In this document: in pieces, positions 52,301 to 64,000 of the stretch
How the letters are laid out: every line of letters begins with the position of its first letter
How positions within the stretch are numbered: the first letter of the stretch is position 1
Assembly (NCBI GenBank): GCA_030144725.1
Contig: JASKMD010000013.1
Location: 186,001-250,000 of the forward strand
Length of the DNA stretch: 64,000 bases
Direction of reading: 5' to 3'
Source of the DNA: Haematococcus lacustris
Taxonomy: Eukaryota; Chlorophyta; Chlorophyceae; Chlamydomonadales; Haematococcaceae
The notes under the pieces: generated by a model
Told to the model about the DNA's origin: nothing
The model's input: the letters and a program-made list of their open reading frames with translations, nothing else
The model's database searches: none
Program-made: the position numbers and the translations under genes

Positions 52301-54530
52301 CCCCTTTTTTTACTATAGTTATATACATTAGTAAAGGAACATTATATAGCAGCCTGGTAGGCAGCTTGAGCCCAGCTAGAGCTAGGCATGGGTTAGGCTT
52401 AGGGGCTTAGGGTAAGGGTTAGGGTGAGGGTTAGCAAGCTTAGCAAGCCAGCCTAAGACTAGCTAGACATGGGGAAGGCCTGTCAATGAGCACCCCTCCC
52501 ACCCTCCCTCCCTCCCTCCCAGCCTGCCTGCCCGCATGCAACTGTTGTCTACTGGCCAACCCTCCTTCTCAGGGACCGGCCAACTCACGTCACACCTCCA
52601 GCAGGGAGGGACACTGCCTTGCACACTGCAGCACCGGCTGTGCAGAACAGCTGTGCAGGGCCAGCCTCGAGCCTTTCATCTGCGCCTGGCATGAGCAGGC
52701 AGCCCTACTCCCTGGCCTACTCCCTGGGCCCCCTGGAACCTACTCCCTGGACAGCCCTACACCCTAACCCCCCTGCCCTACTCCCTGGCCCCCTGGAACC
52801 CCCTGGCGTGGGACACCCTCCCAGCAAGTCTGCCCTGCTCCCATTGCCTCCCGTTGCTTGCGTGGGGCCAGCTCCATTTTGAGACCCAGTGCAGTACAGC
52901 CCTGGTCAGAGCGCGTACTTGCACCCCTCGGCTTCAGTTCTTCAGCTGCGGACGCACCTGGTACGAGCTAGAAAGTTGGGCTTGCACCAGGGACCAACCC
53001 TTTGCAGCAAGCCCGGCAGCCAGGGGTGGCACGTAGCTGCAGGGGTTCAGCAGGGTAGGTGGGCATCATCATCGTGGTGGTGAGGCAATGATGACGATGC
53101 TTGCAAACTCAGCTCAATCTCCGCTCAAGCTGGTCAGCGTGTGCAACATTCCGAGCTTGACAGCCCGGCTTGCAACACTTGCAACGCATGGGGGCCTGCC
53201 GCGGTCAGTGTCGCGCTGCTGAACGTTGAACGCACCTGGCGAACATAAGGCCATCCGTCAACCCTCCCAGCAGCACTAGGTGTCGCTTGTGATGATGGTG
53301 AGAAATAAATGCCAGGTGGCTGGGCCCTGGGCCGTACTTTGTTAGGAGTCCTTGCATTCAGACTAGAAGCCCAGCAGTAACAAGAGGACAGCAAAAAAAC
53401 ACGCATACTTAACTCTATAACCATGACCGGTACATGATGATTAGACTCGCACTCCCGGTTTCGCTCTTGTTGCCAAGCATTTCTCTATGCCACACAAGAC
53501 ATGCACACTGAAGCTACAGGCCCAGCTCATTCATCCGTGTCTGTCGCCGTTCACCATAAGACATTCAATGCTCACATCAAGCATTCCTAGCTATATCCCA
53601 CATCCCGAGTCCCTCCGCATGAAGTGACAGCGTTATTCGATTTGTGCATAGGATCAGTGACTTCTGCGAGGAAAAGGGGGATCACACAACTCAACAGATG
53701 TGATGCATTTCATCGCTGCGTCGCTTCTCTGCTGCTGTCTGCCACTGCCCGCTGGCCTCTGCAGTCGCTGCCACTGCTTGCCCGGGCGGCAGGCTGCAGG
53801 TGCTGCTGCAGGCACTAGGTCTGCAGCAACGCCATGTCTGGTGAAGAGCGTGCAGTAGCGACGGTGGCTGACGATGGCTGACGATGACGACATGCTGCAC
53901 CTGCCCCCTCCATGCCGCCAGCTTCCATGCCCCACATCACATTGGCCTGATACCCAGAGACGCCACCTGCTATCCAGACCTCCCTAGGCGCATCATGTTC
54001 ACTTACCCTACTTGTGGCAGCCCAGCCAGGCAGCTGACAGTGCATGAGGTATGCTGCAAGGTGTGGAGCCCGACGCTAAGCCGCAGGTACTAGGCCAAGC
54101 CATAGCTGACAATTAGGATAACCTAAAGTGACAAAGTGGCATGCAGTTTATGCATGGGTTTGGCAGACTGCCCGAGTGCCAGGCACATGCGTGACGTGAG
54201 AGTTGGCTTCATCATCTTGCATTGCAGCAGACTGGGCATGGTCAACACGGCGGCAGCTGTTTGTGTTACAGGGCATGTGCATGGTGTTGCAGGGGCAGGC
54301 CCACTGATGGGCGGAGGGAGCAACCAGCTTGAGCTCTAAGTCACCACCCGCACCCTAAGCATGCGTTGCAGGCAAAGGGGGACAGCAGCCGCTTCTCTCA
54401 CCCCGAGCTGCCTAGGGCCCAGCCCTGACGTGCAGGCTGGTCAGCACCTGAGACCCTACACAGGGCTGTATGCGGCAGGGGGGCCTCACTGGCCCAACCC
54501 ACCTGCTGGCACCCACCCCACAGGTGGTGT
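52301..54530. other. Unassigned intergenic region
   Basis: No gene recognised. It contains an irregular ttaggg/gggttag run at about 52395-52435, the dispersed repeat at 52873-53000, and otherwise unique sequence with short frames only. Confidence 0.4.
52873..53000 (+). repeat. About 120-bp dispersed repeat, copy B
   Basis: Aligns with 38183-38300. The best block is cagctgcggacgcacctggt plus acgagctagaaagttgggct. Confidence 0.75.
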
Positions 54531-54537
54531 CGAGGTA

Positions 54538-54641
54538 GGGTAGGGTGGGGTGGGGTGGGATGGGGGGGAATGGGGGTGGGGTGGGGTGGGGTGGGGTGGG
54601 GTGGGGTGGGGTGGGGTGGGGTGGGGTGGGTGCATTCCCCC
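54538..54641. repeat. (GGGGT)n pentamer
   Basis: About 20 units of ggggt with a short interruption, just downstream of the kinase gene. Frames through it are shadows. Confidence 0.93.
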
Positions 54642-54723
54642 CTGCAGCGTATGGCTCAAGATGTGCCCCAGCAGCAAGGAGTGGCGCAGCCCCTCTAAGC
54701 CTCTGCCCCAGCCCACTCCAGCC

Positions 54724-57700
54724 TCAGCCCTGCAGCTGGTGCTCCTGGGCTGGCGGGCTCCAGGCAGCAGCCTTGTCTGGCAGGGAGGGCCGTGTCACGC
54801 CCTCCATGCCTAACACGTGCGCCACCACCCCACTGCCGCCCACCAGGCCCGCTGCCCAGACAGTGTCAGGCATAGCTGCCTGGCTATGACTGTCCAGGGC
54901 GCCTGTTGCCCTGCCATGATGGCTGACCGAGCTGGCCGGGCCAGCCAGGTGGCCTCCCTGAGGGCCAGACAAGCTGAGCAGCGGCCCAGCAGCAGCAGCA
55001 GCAGCCAGCAGTCCAGCCCTGGGCAGGGCAGTGTCCTCCACTCCTCCAGGCCCGTCCACTGCCCCAGCACCTGCTCCCCCCCCCGCTAGCCCCAGTTTCG
55101 AGCGGGGGCGTCTGCAGCTTGGGGCGTGGCCACTGCTACCGCCGTCACTGCTGCTGCTGCTGCTTCTGGCGACAGGGGGGGTGGCTGGGAGCGTCTGTAC
55201 CGGGGGGTGTCCGGTCCCCTCTCCAGGCAAACCCTGGTTGAATGAGGGGGAGGCCCACCCCCCTTGGGGACCAGGTGGTGAGCTGGGAGGGGGTGAGGGG
55301 GAGCAGGCTGGGGGAGGCAAGGAGGAGGCAAGGGGCTGGTGAGCCCAGGTGTGCAGGTCAGTGGCGGCTAGGCAGCCATGGCCCTCTGATGAGGCAGTGG
55401 CGGCCACAGTGGCGGCAGGAGCAGGCGCTGCATGTGCTGTGCCAGGCTGTGTAGCAGCAGCACGGGAGGGGAGGGTGTCATGGTGGTCGGGCGGTGCCGC
55501 AGCGGTTGCAGCAGCAGCAGCAGGGGCGGTGGCGCTGCGCTGCTGGCGACCTGCCTGGGGTGGCGGCTGTTGCTGAAGTAGGGCAGCAGGACCCCAGCCG
55601 CTGCTGGTTGCCACCGTCACGTCCTCCTGGCAGTCCATGGCGTCATCCCCTCCGCCCTCCACGGCCCATGACATCCCTGCCCCTGCCCCATAAGCCCCTG
55701 CTGCTGCCTTATCCAGCATCAGAGGTGTTGGCAGGCCTGGGCAGGCAGAAGATGTGGGCGGAGCATAGTGCGCTGGAGGGTGGGCCCCTGCTGCTGTCTG
55801 GCTTGCCACAGCCCCTGCTGCAAACGCAAAGTCTGCCCCTGCCCAGGGCCCTGCCCTCATCCTCTGGGGGGTGTGCCCGTGCCCCGTAGCTGACAGGGCT
55901 GCAGCCTGCGCTGCATCAAAGTGCCCTGTTGCAGGGCTGAGCTCCAGCAGGGGCAGCTGCAGCTGCGGTGCGGATGGCAGTGGGCTGGGGTCCTGGACCC
56001 CACCTGCCTTGCAGCTGCCCGCCAGCTGGATGCCTGCCCGGCCTCTGGCTGCCAGCTGCCAGCCGGCTGATGGCTCCCTGGCCTGGCAGCAGGGTGAGGC
56101 CGAGGCTGTGCGCAGCATCAGGGTGTTGGAGCGGTGGACCTTGACCAGCTGCTCGACCTCCCCAGCGGCTGCAGCGGCTGGCAAAGAGTCAAGAGCACCT
56201 GGCCAGGGCTGAGCTGCAGCGGCAGCAAAGCCCTGGTCGCGGTGGCTGGCTCCCAGACCCGGCGCTGGGGCTGAGGGGGGTGGCGGGTCTGGGGCCCAGG
56301 CTGAGGGCGGAGTGCTGGCGGGCACTGGGGTGCAGGGGGCTGCGTGCAGCGGGCAGCTCGTCTGTGCCAGCGCTGCAGTCATCGGGGGTGCGGCGCTTGG
56401 AGGCCAGTTGGCCAGAGCCATTGCGGGCCACGCTGCGCCGGCTGGACGCAGCAGCCAGGAGGCCGCCTGCCCCTCCGCCTCGTGCTGCTCCCGCCTTTGC
56501 TCCTGCAGCCCCATCTCCCATTCCGCTGCCTGCATCCCTGCCTTGCTGCTCGTGAGAGCCAGGTGCTGAGGGAGGTGTGAGGAAGCTGGGGGCAGCTGCT
56601 GGGCTGCTGGGCACCCACGCTTGACCACCAGAGTGCTGGCCAGGGGCGGGTGCAGCAGGTGCTAAGGGGGAGGGGGCCGGCCCAGACCACGCAAAGACAT
56701 TGCGGCTGGAGCCTGCTGCTGTGGCAGAGCTGGTGGCGGTGGGGCTGCCTAGGGTGGTGAGCTGCCCTAGGGCGGAGAGCAGGGAGGCGTGGTCCAGCCC
56801 ACCGCTTGGGTGGCTGGTGATGCTGTGGTGGGACTGCATGGTGCGCAGCAGGGCCTGGTGGCGGCGCCCCGCCCCAGCACCCTGCCCACCCCCCTGCCGG
56901 GTGCCTGGCTCCCTGCCTCGGCCCCCTGCCCTTGGGGTGGATGCGGCAGAGGCACTGCGTAGCTCAGCCCTGCTGCCAGCCAGGTTCAAACCTGGGACTG
57001 GGCTGGGAGTGACCCAAGAGTGACACCCCTCCTGCTCAGGCTGGGTGGTGAGGGTGGTGGGCCAGGTGGTGGAACCGTTTGTAGTCCAGGCGGTGGGGCC
57101 GGCGCTACGCGACGCCACACTGCTGCCGCTGCTGCTGCCGCTGCTGGTAGTGGTAGGGGGTGGCACGTGGGGCTGGGGAGGAGCAGGGCCAGTGTCACTG
57201 GTTGTCTTGGAGGGAGGAGGAAGAGGAAGGTGTGAGGGAGAGGGGTCATATGGGGTGCCTGCATGGTGCTGGCATGTGCTTGGTAGTTGGTGGTTGGAGG
57301 CAGTCGGTGTGTGGGTCCATGTCTGGGTGGGTGTGGCGGAAGGGGTGGCAGTGATGTGGGTGTGGGGTGGGGCGAGCTGCAACAGGGGCATGGGAGAGAG
57401 GGAGCTGGTGTTGTCTGGGTCAGAGTGTGGGCCAGCAGCAGCAGAGGCGCCCATGCCATGGTGGGGTACGGGTAAGTCGTCACAAGGGGCTTGGCCACCA
57501 GTCAGGGGTGATGGTGGGTTTGTGTCGCCAAGCAGGGCTGAGAACAGGTCTATGCTGCTGCCAGCCAATTGACTGGAGCAGCAGGCAGCGGTGAGGTCAG
57601 ACGGGGCTGGGTGACGCCAGTGCTGTTGAGGCAAGCTGGGGCCTGAGAGGAGCGCAGGGTGGCATGGGGTGGAGGGGGCCTGCAGCCGCCCTGAGCCTGG

Positions 57701-57867
57701 GCCAGGAGGCCGCCGCCTGGCTGTGGGCTCCAGGGGGGTTGAGGGCAGGCTGTCTGCACGCATCCAGGCTTGAGCCGTGGCACTGCGCTGCTGCAGCTGC
57801 TGCGTATGCTGTAAGTGCTGGTGCTGCTGCTGCTTGAGGTGCTGGTGCTGCTGCATCATGTTCTGTA

Positions 57868-57900
<33 letters not shown>

Positions 57901-59308
57901 TGTATGGGGGGAAAGCTGTTTGCCCCTGCTGCTGCTGCTGCTGCTGCTGACCCTGCTGCTGCCCCTGGTGTTGCTGCTGCTGCTGCTGACCCTGCTGCTG
58001 CTGCTGCTGACCCTGCTGCTGCTGCTGCTGACCCTGCTGCCGCTGCTGCTGCCCCTGCTGCTGCTGCTGCTGCCCCTGCTGATCCTGTCTCCCCTGCAGC
58101 TGCACGAGCCCAAACACACTTGGCAGGGCAGCAACGGGGTCAAAGCCAGCGCCAAGGGAAGGGGCAGGCAGTGAGGAGGTGCACCCCAGCCCCTGAGCCT
58201 GTGGCGGTGTGGTCTGACTTGGGCAGTCGGCCAGGGCCCATCCAGGTAGGTCAGGCAGAGGGTGCGCCCAGCCAGCCATGTCAGGGGGGTTGGCGGTGAA
58301 GGGGGGACGGGCGTGGGCTGAGCTGGGCGCTGGACTGGCTGGGCTGCCGGGTCTTGGCTGGCTTGCAGTTCCCAGGACATAGGAGGTCACTGCGCGTCGC
58401 AACGCAGCTATGTGCACGGCTTTAGGTGCGGTTGGGTCAGCCAGACTGGCACTGGGCAGCAGGCTGGGGCTGGGGTTGGGGCTGGGTGTGGCTGCCTGCC
58501 TGGGGTTGGTTGCAAAGGGGCTGGCGGAGAGGCAAGCGCTGGCGGCAGGGAAGGGGAGGCTGAGGTCCAGGGACAGGTCCATGACAGACATGGTTGTGCC
58601 TGCGGTGGGGGTGGAGGTGAGAGTGGAGGCAGCGTGCCCATGTGGCTCCATGCAGCTGCGCTGGGACAGGGGATGGCAGGCCTGCTCCTCATACTGCGGG
58701 TGGGGTGAGGGCAGCAGATCAGGCATAGGGAGGAGCTGCTCCAACTTTGGCTGGTGCTGCTGGTGCTGCTGCTGGAAGCGCTGCTGCTGCAAGTACTGCT
58801 GCTGCTTTGCCTGCTGTAGCAACAGGATGCGTAGCAGCTGCTGCTGCTTGTGCTCCTGCTGCTGTTGCTGTGCCTGCCGTAGCCACTGCTCATGCTGCAA
58901 CTGCTGCTGCTGCTGCTGCCAGTACCGCAGCAGCAGCTCAGCCTCCTGAGGACACTCAGTTGGCACCAAGGTGTCAGGCCCCTGCTGCTGCCACAGGCTG
59001 TGCAGCGCTGCCAGGTCCCCCTCCACACCACCCGCAGGCTGCGCCATGGCTCCCAGCTGGTTGCCGGCAGTGAGCGGCTGCTGGTCAGAAGCTGGGTGCA
59101 GGATGTGCTGAGTGCCGTCCCAAGCTTGTATGCTGCGCCCAAGATCCGTGGGGCGGGTGAGCATGAAGCCAGTTGCTGCCGGCCTGCTGCTGCAGCTGAC
59201 AGGGGACACCCCCCATACCCCACCCGCCTGGCCGTGCACAGCCGTACCTTGTGTGCCTTGTCCCTTCACATCCACCCCCTCCACCTGCCCACCCCCGGCG
59301 GCAGCAGT

Positions 59309-59354
<46 letters not shown>

Positions 59355-62300
59355 GGCATGCTGTTGCAGGGGCCCTGCAGCAGCACCCCACCCGCCTGCC
59401 TGCCCCGCTGCCCCTGGCGAGCAGCCCCAGGGGCCAAGGGGGCGGTGCTGGTGCGCAGCTTGCTGGGGTGGCTGCTGCCAGGGACCTTGAGGGGCTGGGT
59501 GGCGGCTGTCACCAAGTGCCCAGAGCGGCTGCCCCAGCTGGCCAGCCCCTGGCTGCGGCCCTGGCCCAGTCCATACTGCGCCATGACCGCCTGCTTGGCT
59601 GCGGCAGCGGTGGTTGCGCCTGTGGCTGACTGTGGAGTACAGGTGGAGGTGCATGATGTAGCGGCAGCGGCGGCAGCAGCAGCAGCAGCTGGCATGACCC
59701 AGGGGTGAAAGAGCAGGCTGTCTAGGCTGGCCCTGGCGGCCGGGTCCTTGGTAAGGCTGGCGCAGATGAAGTCGGCTGCAGCTGGGCTGATCCATTCTGG
59801 CAGCCCTGGCTGCAGGCTGGTGATGGCCTGCATGGTGGCCTCCCGGCTGCTCTGCACCATGGGGGGGGCGGCAGCGCCAGCACGTAAGCAAGGCAAGGGG
59901 GCGGGCAAGGAAACGGAGCAGCAGCAGGAGGGAGCAGGAGGGGGGCTGGAGGGGGGCTGGAGGGGGGCTGGAGGGGAGCATGGGGCCTGATTAGCACAGG
60001 AGACAGTGGTAGAGGCCAGGCCGGCCTGACATGCCAGCAGGCAGATGAGCCCAGAGCCCTGCCAGGCATCAGAGAAGCTGAGCAGGCTGACCCTTCCACT
60101 TATTCTAGCTCAAGGCAGAAGTGTACATCCCAACCAAGCAGAGTGGACAGCAGCAGGTGCGCCCTTGGCAGTGCCCTGATCTCCACAGAGATATGATTTT
60201 TGGCTTGGTGGAGATGGGAGGAGTGGTGGAGATGGGAGGAAAGACTGTAAGCTGTTTTGTGAGATGTTGTTCTGGAGAACAGAAATGTGGTAATTAGTCT
60301 CAAGCAGGAGGGGCGGGAGGGGTGTCTGCACCCTGTGCCTCAGTGCTCACTAGACCTGTGCCGACAGCAGCTGTGTTCATGTTTGGCATGCTCTAGTTTG
60401 AAGCAAAACTGGGGCTTCTGCTGCCAGGCAAGAGCAGCGGGAGGGCGCCACCCTGTAGAGGAGTAGGTGCACCTGTGCTGCAAGCCACACCGCAGCACTG
60501 GCAGCGCTCACCATGCCAAAGGGCGCCCTGCCCACGCACAGCTCGTATGCCAGCGCTCCCACTGCCCACACATCACAGGCCGGGCCGTATGCCAGGTCAG
60601 GGCGGTCCTTGTTGTCGCTGGGGTGAAGCTTGTCAGGGCAGCGCAGCACCTGAAGTGGCAAGGGCAGCAGAGGGGTAGGGTTGGCCTGGATGGGGTGGCA
60701 AGGCATGGCTTGGATTGTGTTAGGATGTGGTGTGGTGTGGTGTGCTGGGGGTGGGGTGGGGTGGGGTGCACCTCGGGGCTCATGAAGTCCAGTGTGCCCA
60801 GCCGGGTCACGGGCCGCTCCTGGCGGATGTTGATTGCCAGCCCAAAGTCTGCACCCATGCAGCCATGCAGGCAGGCATGCGCTACGCCATACTCATTGCA
60901 GGGGCTGCAGCAGCGCAGAATGCAGGCAGCACATGAGAGAAGAGCATGCCGCCTCCTGACCAAAGCGCTGTTGTCGGTCAAGATGCTGGACAGAGGTTAG
61001 GGTAGAAGGGGTGGGTGCAGGCAGTGCAGGGTGGCCCCTACCTGTGATCTTGAGCACCTTCTCCTGCACCCCCGTGCTGGAGGTCCTGTACAGGGCAAGG
61101 GGGCGGGTGCAGGGGGCTGGGTAGGGGCAGAGCGTGAGAAATCAGGTGGTGGGTGTGCCCTGGGGGTTTGGGGCTGCAAGCAAGGGACGATTCGTAGGTT
61201 GGGGCAAAAGGCAGAAGGCCGAGGGGCAGAGGGTGTGTCTGATGCGAAAGGGCGCCCGGGGGGTCGGGGCTAGCAAGGGCCCTGCGGCCTGGAAGGGGTC
61301 AGGCAAGGCCATGCCTGGCCAGGTTGATTCAGGCAGGGCGGGCAAGGGTAGGGCAGGCCAGGGGGCCGAGCAGGATGGGGCAGCATGGAAGGCTAGGCCT
61401 GGCCTGGTCGGCTCACCTGACTTGGAACACGGTGTTCTCCGGCTTTAGGTCGCGGTGCACCACCCCCCTGGCGTGCAGGTAGGCCAGGGCACTGAGGTAG
61501 GGGTACATCACCTGCACACACACACACGGGCAGAGCAGCAGACCCTGTGCGGCTGCAGCACCCGCAGGCCCCTACATGCGGGGCCACCCAGATGCGAGTG
61601 CCACTCACAGCTGCCCTGAGCCCGCTGGTGAGTGAGCGGCTGGTGAGGTGATGAGTGGGCTGAGGGCTGCAGTGAGGCAGCGGGGCAGGCCCTAGGGAGG
61701 GAGGATTTGGAGGAAACGATTTGCGTGCAGGCCAGGCATTGCAGTGTCAGCGTCTGTACCGGGTGACGCAGCAGAGCCTGGTGCAGGGCTAATGGCAGCA
61801 CCATCCCAATCGCTCAGGCGCAGGCGGGCGTTGGAAGGGGCTGCCCACTGCCCTGTGCACACACACCCTCACGCCCTAGGTGAAACCTTGAGACCCCAAC
61901 CCCAGGCAGGAATCACAGTGCATGGTGTGACAGCACAAACGGCTCAGCTTGGCCTGTTGGCTAAGATGACGCCACCCCTGGGGAGGACACACAGGCCCCT
62001 AGCTGCTATGCAGCAGCCCCACAGCTGGCCGCACTGAGCAGGGCACCACTCAGTTAAGCTGGCCCACACACTGCCGGCTGGCCACCCAGAGCAGCCTGCC
62101 TGGCCCTGGCTGCCTGGGTGCTGCCCCTCCTGCTTCAGGCCCTGCTGGCTGACAGCCAGCTGCTGCCCACTCACTGCGTGCACCACTTGCTGCTCGCTGA
62201 GCCGGCCCCCCAGCCGCTTCACGTTGTCAAACAGGTCGCCCTGCAGCCACACATGCCGTGCACTTACCACCATGGGCAGCGCCCTCTGCCAGCCTCACCC

Positions 62301-64000
62301 AGCAGCCAATCTTGCTCTTGGCCTTTGGGTCCCTTAACCTCACACCGCCCCTGACCCTGACGCTCAAATCGCTTGCTGCCTGGCTGTAGGCCTGTTGGCC
62401 TTGAAGCCTGCGGCTGAGGAGCAGCCTGCTGCCACTCACCTGGCGATGCACATGCTAGTGATGCACACACCATTACACCCTTGGGCTGCGCCTCTGACCA
62501 TGGATCTAGACTTGCTTGCGGCCTTGCTCATGATGCACACGCCATACTGCCTGCCTCCTTAGCTGCCTGCTTGATCAACTGCCCGCATGGGTGCCAGCCC
62601 TGCCTGCCTGAAGGCGGAGGTGCCTCCCCTTCCCCTTCAGCCGGGTTACTGGCTTGGCACCTCACTCCTCTCTGCCACACCTTCTCGTCACACATGTGAT
62701 GCGACTTCAATAGGTCATGAGGCAGGATGCAGAAGCTTCCAGGCAGGCAGTAGCAGCCAGGCAGGGCAAGGGTGTACTGGTAAGCGCGCCATGATCAACT
62801 CTGTTCACCCCCCACATCATGGACAGTACCAGGCTGTGTCATTCATAGTCCCCCTGGCCCCCTAGCCTGGCCCTTAACACTCACCCCTGCGGCATACTCA
62901 AGCACCAGGTACACGCGCTCCTCATCCTCAAACGCGGCGTACTGCAACCAGGGGTCAGGGGCGTGGAGCGGGCTGCAGCCTCTTGGCTACACAGCTGGCC
63001 TCAGGGGCAGGGGCAGGGGCAGGGGAAAGGACAGCAGGAGCAGTGGCTGAGGCAGCAAAGCTTGTCAGCCAGCTACCCAGCACTGCCAAGCCCGTAGTCA
63101 CGCCTGCTCAGTCCGGCCCGGAACAGACAAACCGGGGTGGTGGTGGAGGGTGACACATGCGCGCACATGCGTGGTATCGATGGGTTGGGTAAGGGGTAGG
63201 CGGCAAGGGATATTTGTAAGCCAGGGGTTGAGGTAGGCAAGAGTTAAGCAACCGCCCCACTCTGCTCCAACCCCCTCCCCCTCTCTACTACATCGCCAGC
63301 GCCACCCGCCTGAAGATCTAGCCTGAACCTTTGGCTCTGCTGCCCTGCACCTCAGCCTGAACCCGAGCTGGCGCAGCATCAGGTCAGGACAGCACATGCC
63401 ATGATGTCGCTAGTGCTGTTGCCATGGCGATGATGGTGTCATGGCGACGATGGTGCTGTGGCGATGATGGTGCTGTGGCGATGATGGTGATGCTGGAGGC
63501 AATTATGGAAGGCTGGGCTGGCTGTGGAGACGCAGCCACGCATGCAGGAGCAGCGGCCGTTGAGCGGGTGGTGCTCATGGTGGGCAGCAGGCACTCACGA
63601 AGTCCACGATGTGCGGGTGAGCCAGTGTGGAGTGGATGAGCACCTCCCGCTCCACCTGCAGCCCCATGCGGGGCGGCAGGCAATGGATGTGATGCCGGGT
63701 GGCCAGGCGACCACTGGTTGCCACAGCTGCTACCCATGTGCATGGCATCGCCCCAGACATTGCTTCTACTACGCCTGCTGCAGCACTTTATCATCATTGA
63801 ACTGCCATCATCAAAAGCATCATCAATGCCGCCATGGTGTGTGTGCGCTGTGATTTGTAGAGCGGAGGCGACACTGCTGTGGCAGGTCTGAGGCTCGGTG
63901 CTGTGCTGCCGTCAGTGCTGGCGGGTGCATATCCTGGTGCTGTGTGTGCGGCAGCAGGGGCAGGCTGACGGGCATTGCGGAGTCAGGCACCAGGCCAGCT
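54724..64000 (-). CDS. Serine/threonine protein kinase with a giant Gln-rich C-terminal tail, 5' end outside window
   Basis: Exons joining in phase: 63655-63599, 62941-62885, 62240-62175, 61511-61417, 61085-61042, 60848-60772, 60649-60512, then a very long exon from 59851. Kinase features in order: [18 protein letters not shown] (alpha C), [18 protein letters not shown] (hinge), [10 protein letters not shown] (catalytic loop), ITDFGLAI (DFG), [13 protein letters not shown] (activation segment end), [20 protein letters not shown] and a C-lobe ending FHPWVMP. The Gly loop and VAIK Lys must lie beyond 64000. The tail exceeds 1,800 residues, with polyGln, polyAla and Ser/Pro tracts. Its frame shifts near 56275 at a C run and then stays open to 54724. 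The layout resembles algal Aurora/STK-like kinases, but substrate and pathway cannot be told from this. Confidence 0.85.
57868..58086. repeat. CTG/CCTGCTG polyglutamine-coding repeats in the kinase tail
   Basis: ctg triplets interrupted by ccc/acc encode Gln-rich GQQQQQ blocks on the minus strand (coding). Confidence 0.9.
59307..59354. repeat. AGC triplet array in the kinase tail
   Basis: About 16 agc triplets. In the inferred minus-strand frame it encodes polyalanine in the tail just after the kinase domain. Confidence 0.85.

Noticed and set aside
58407..59629. Plus-strand Cys/Leu/Ala-rich frames opposite the kinase tail
   Set aside because: They are antisense of CAG-rich polyglutamine coding; no domain.

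Overview
This window is nuclear DNA from a eukaryote, most likely a volvocalean green alga. The evidence is high GC, genes split into many short exons with GT-AG introns, G-rich or C-rich satellites inside introns, very long Gln/Pro/Ala/Gly-rich coding stretches, and plant-type families (a kelch acyl-CoA-binding protein, plant-like COG4). The Fanzor-like tail and the repeat style resemble what I recall from Haematococcus, but the species is an inference. I see no bacterial operon, CRISPR array, rRNA gene or convincing tRNA gene.

Layout. 1-4.0 kb (minus): an acyl-CoA-binding domain plus kelch protein, running off the left edge. 6.0-16.8 kb: a 10.8 kb composite of three hAT-type transposon units bounded by a perfect 8-bp target duplication. 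A 3.8 kb Copia LTR retrotransposon with identical LTRs sits inside unit 2. 17.6-20.5 kb: a 95-bp minisatellite (24 full copies), a purine-rich tract and a 58-bp repeat. 21.1-29.6 kb (minus): COG4 of the conserved oligomeric Golgi complex. I resolved 21 exons that join in phase to 777 residues, and many introns carry their own microsatellite. 30.6-33.4 kb (minus): an F-box-like/leucine-rich-repeat protein interrupted by a 1.0 kb Fanzor (TnpB-like) remnant flanked by an 11-bp duplication. 34-35.5 kb (minus): an unidentified coiled-coil gene, possibly broken. 36.8 kb: a second TnpB-like tail fragment. 38.6-45.2 kb (minus): a pseudo-receiver domain joined to a very long low-complexity protein, with reading-frame breaks at G/C homopolymers. 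46.0-46.9 kb (plus): a two-exon twin-cysteine mitochondrial protein of the CMC4 type. 48.2-50.6 kb (minus): the C-terminal part of a DUF1749-type alpha/beta hydrolase. 50.8-52.3 kb: an AT-richer, probably transposon-derived block. 54.7-64.0 kb (minus): a serine/threonine kinase with an enormous Gln-rich tail, running off the right edge.

The genes do not form a pathway: they are independent housekeeping or regulatory loci separated by repeats. The most striking object is the hAT composite. Every internal junction is explained by one self-insertion of the element (8-bp duplication GTGAGCAC). That event would give an inverted circle, and two head-to-tail copies of the circle appear to have recombined into a resident copy. 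The lengths (432, 8, 1890, 8 bp and the Copia insertion) add up to the base. A second notable case is the Fanzor-like insertion in the F-box gene: splice signals at its edges would let it be removed as an intron without losing the reading frame.
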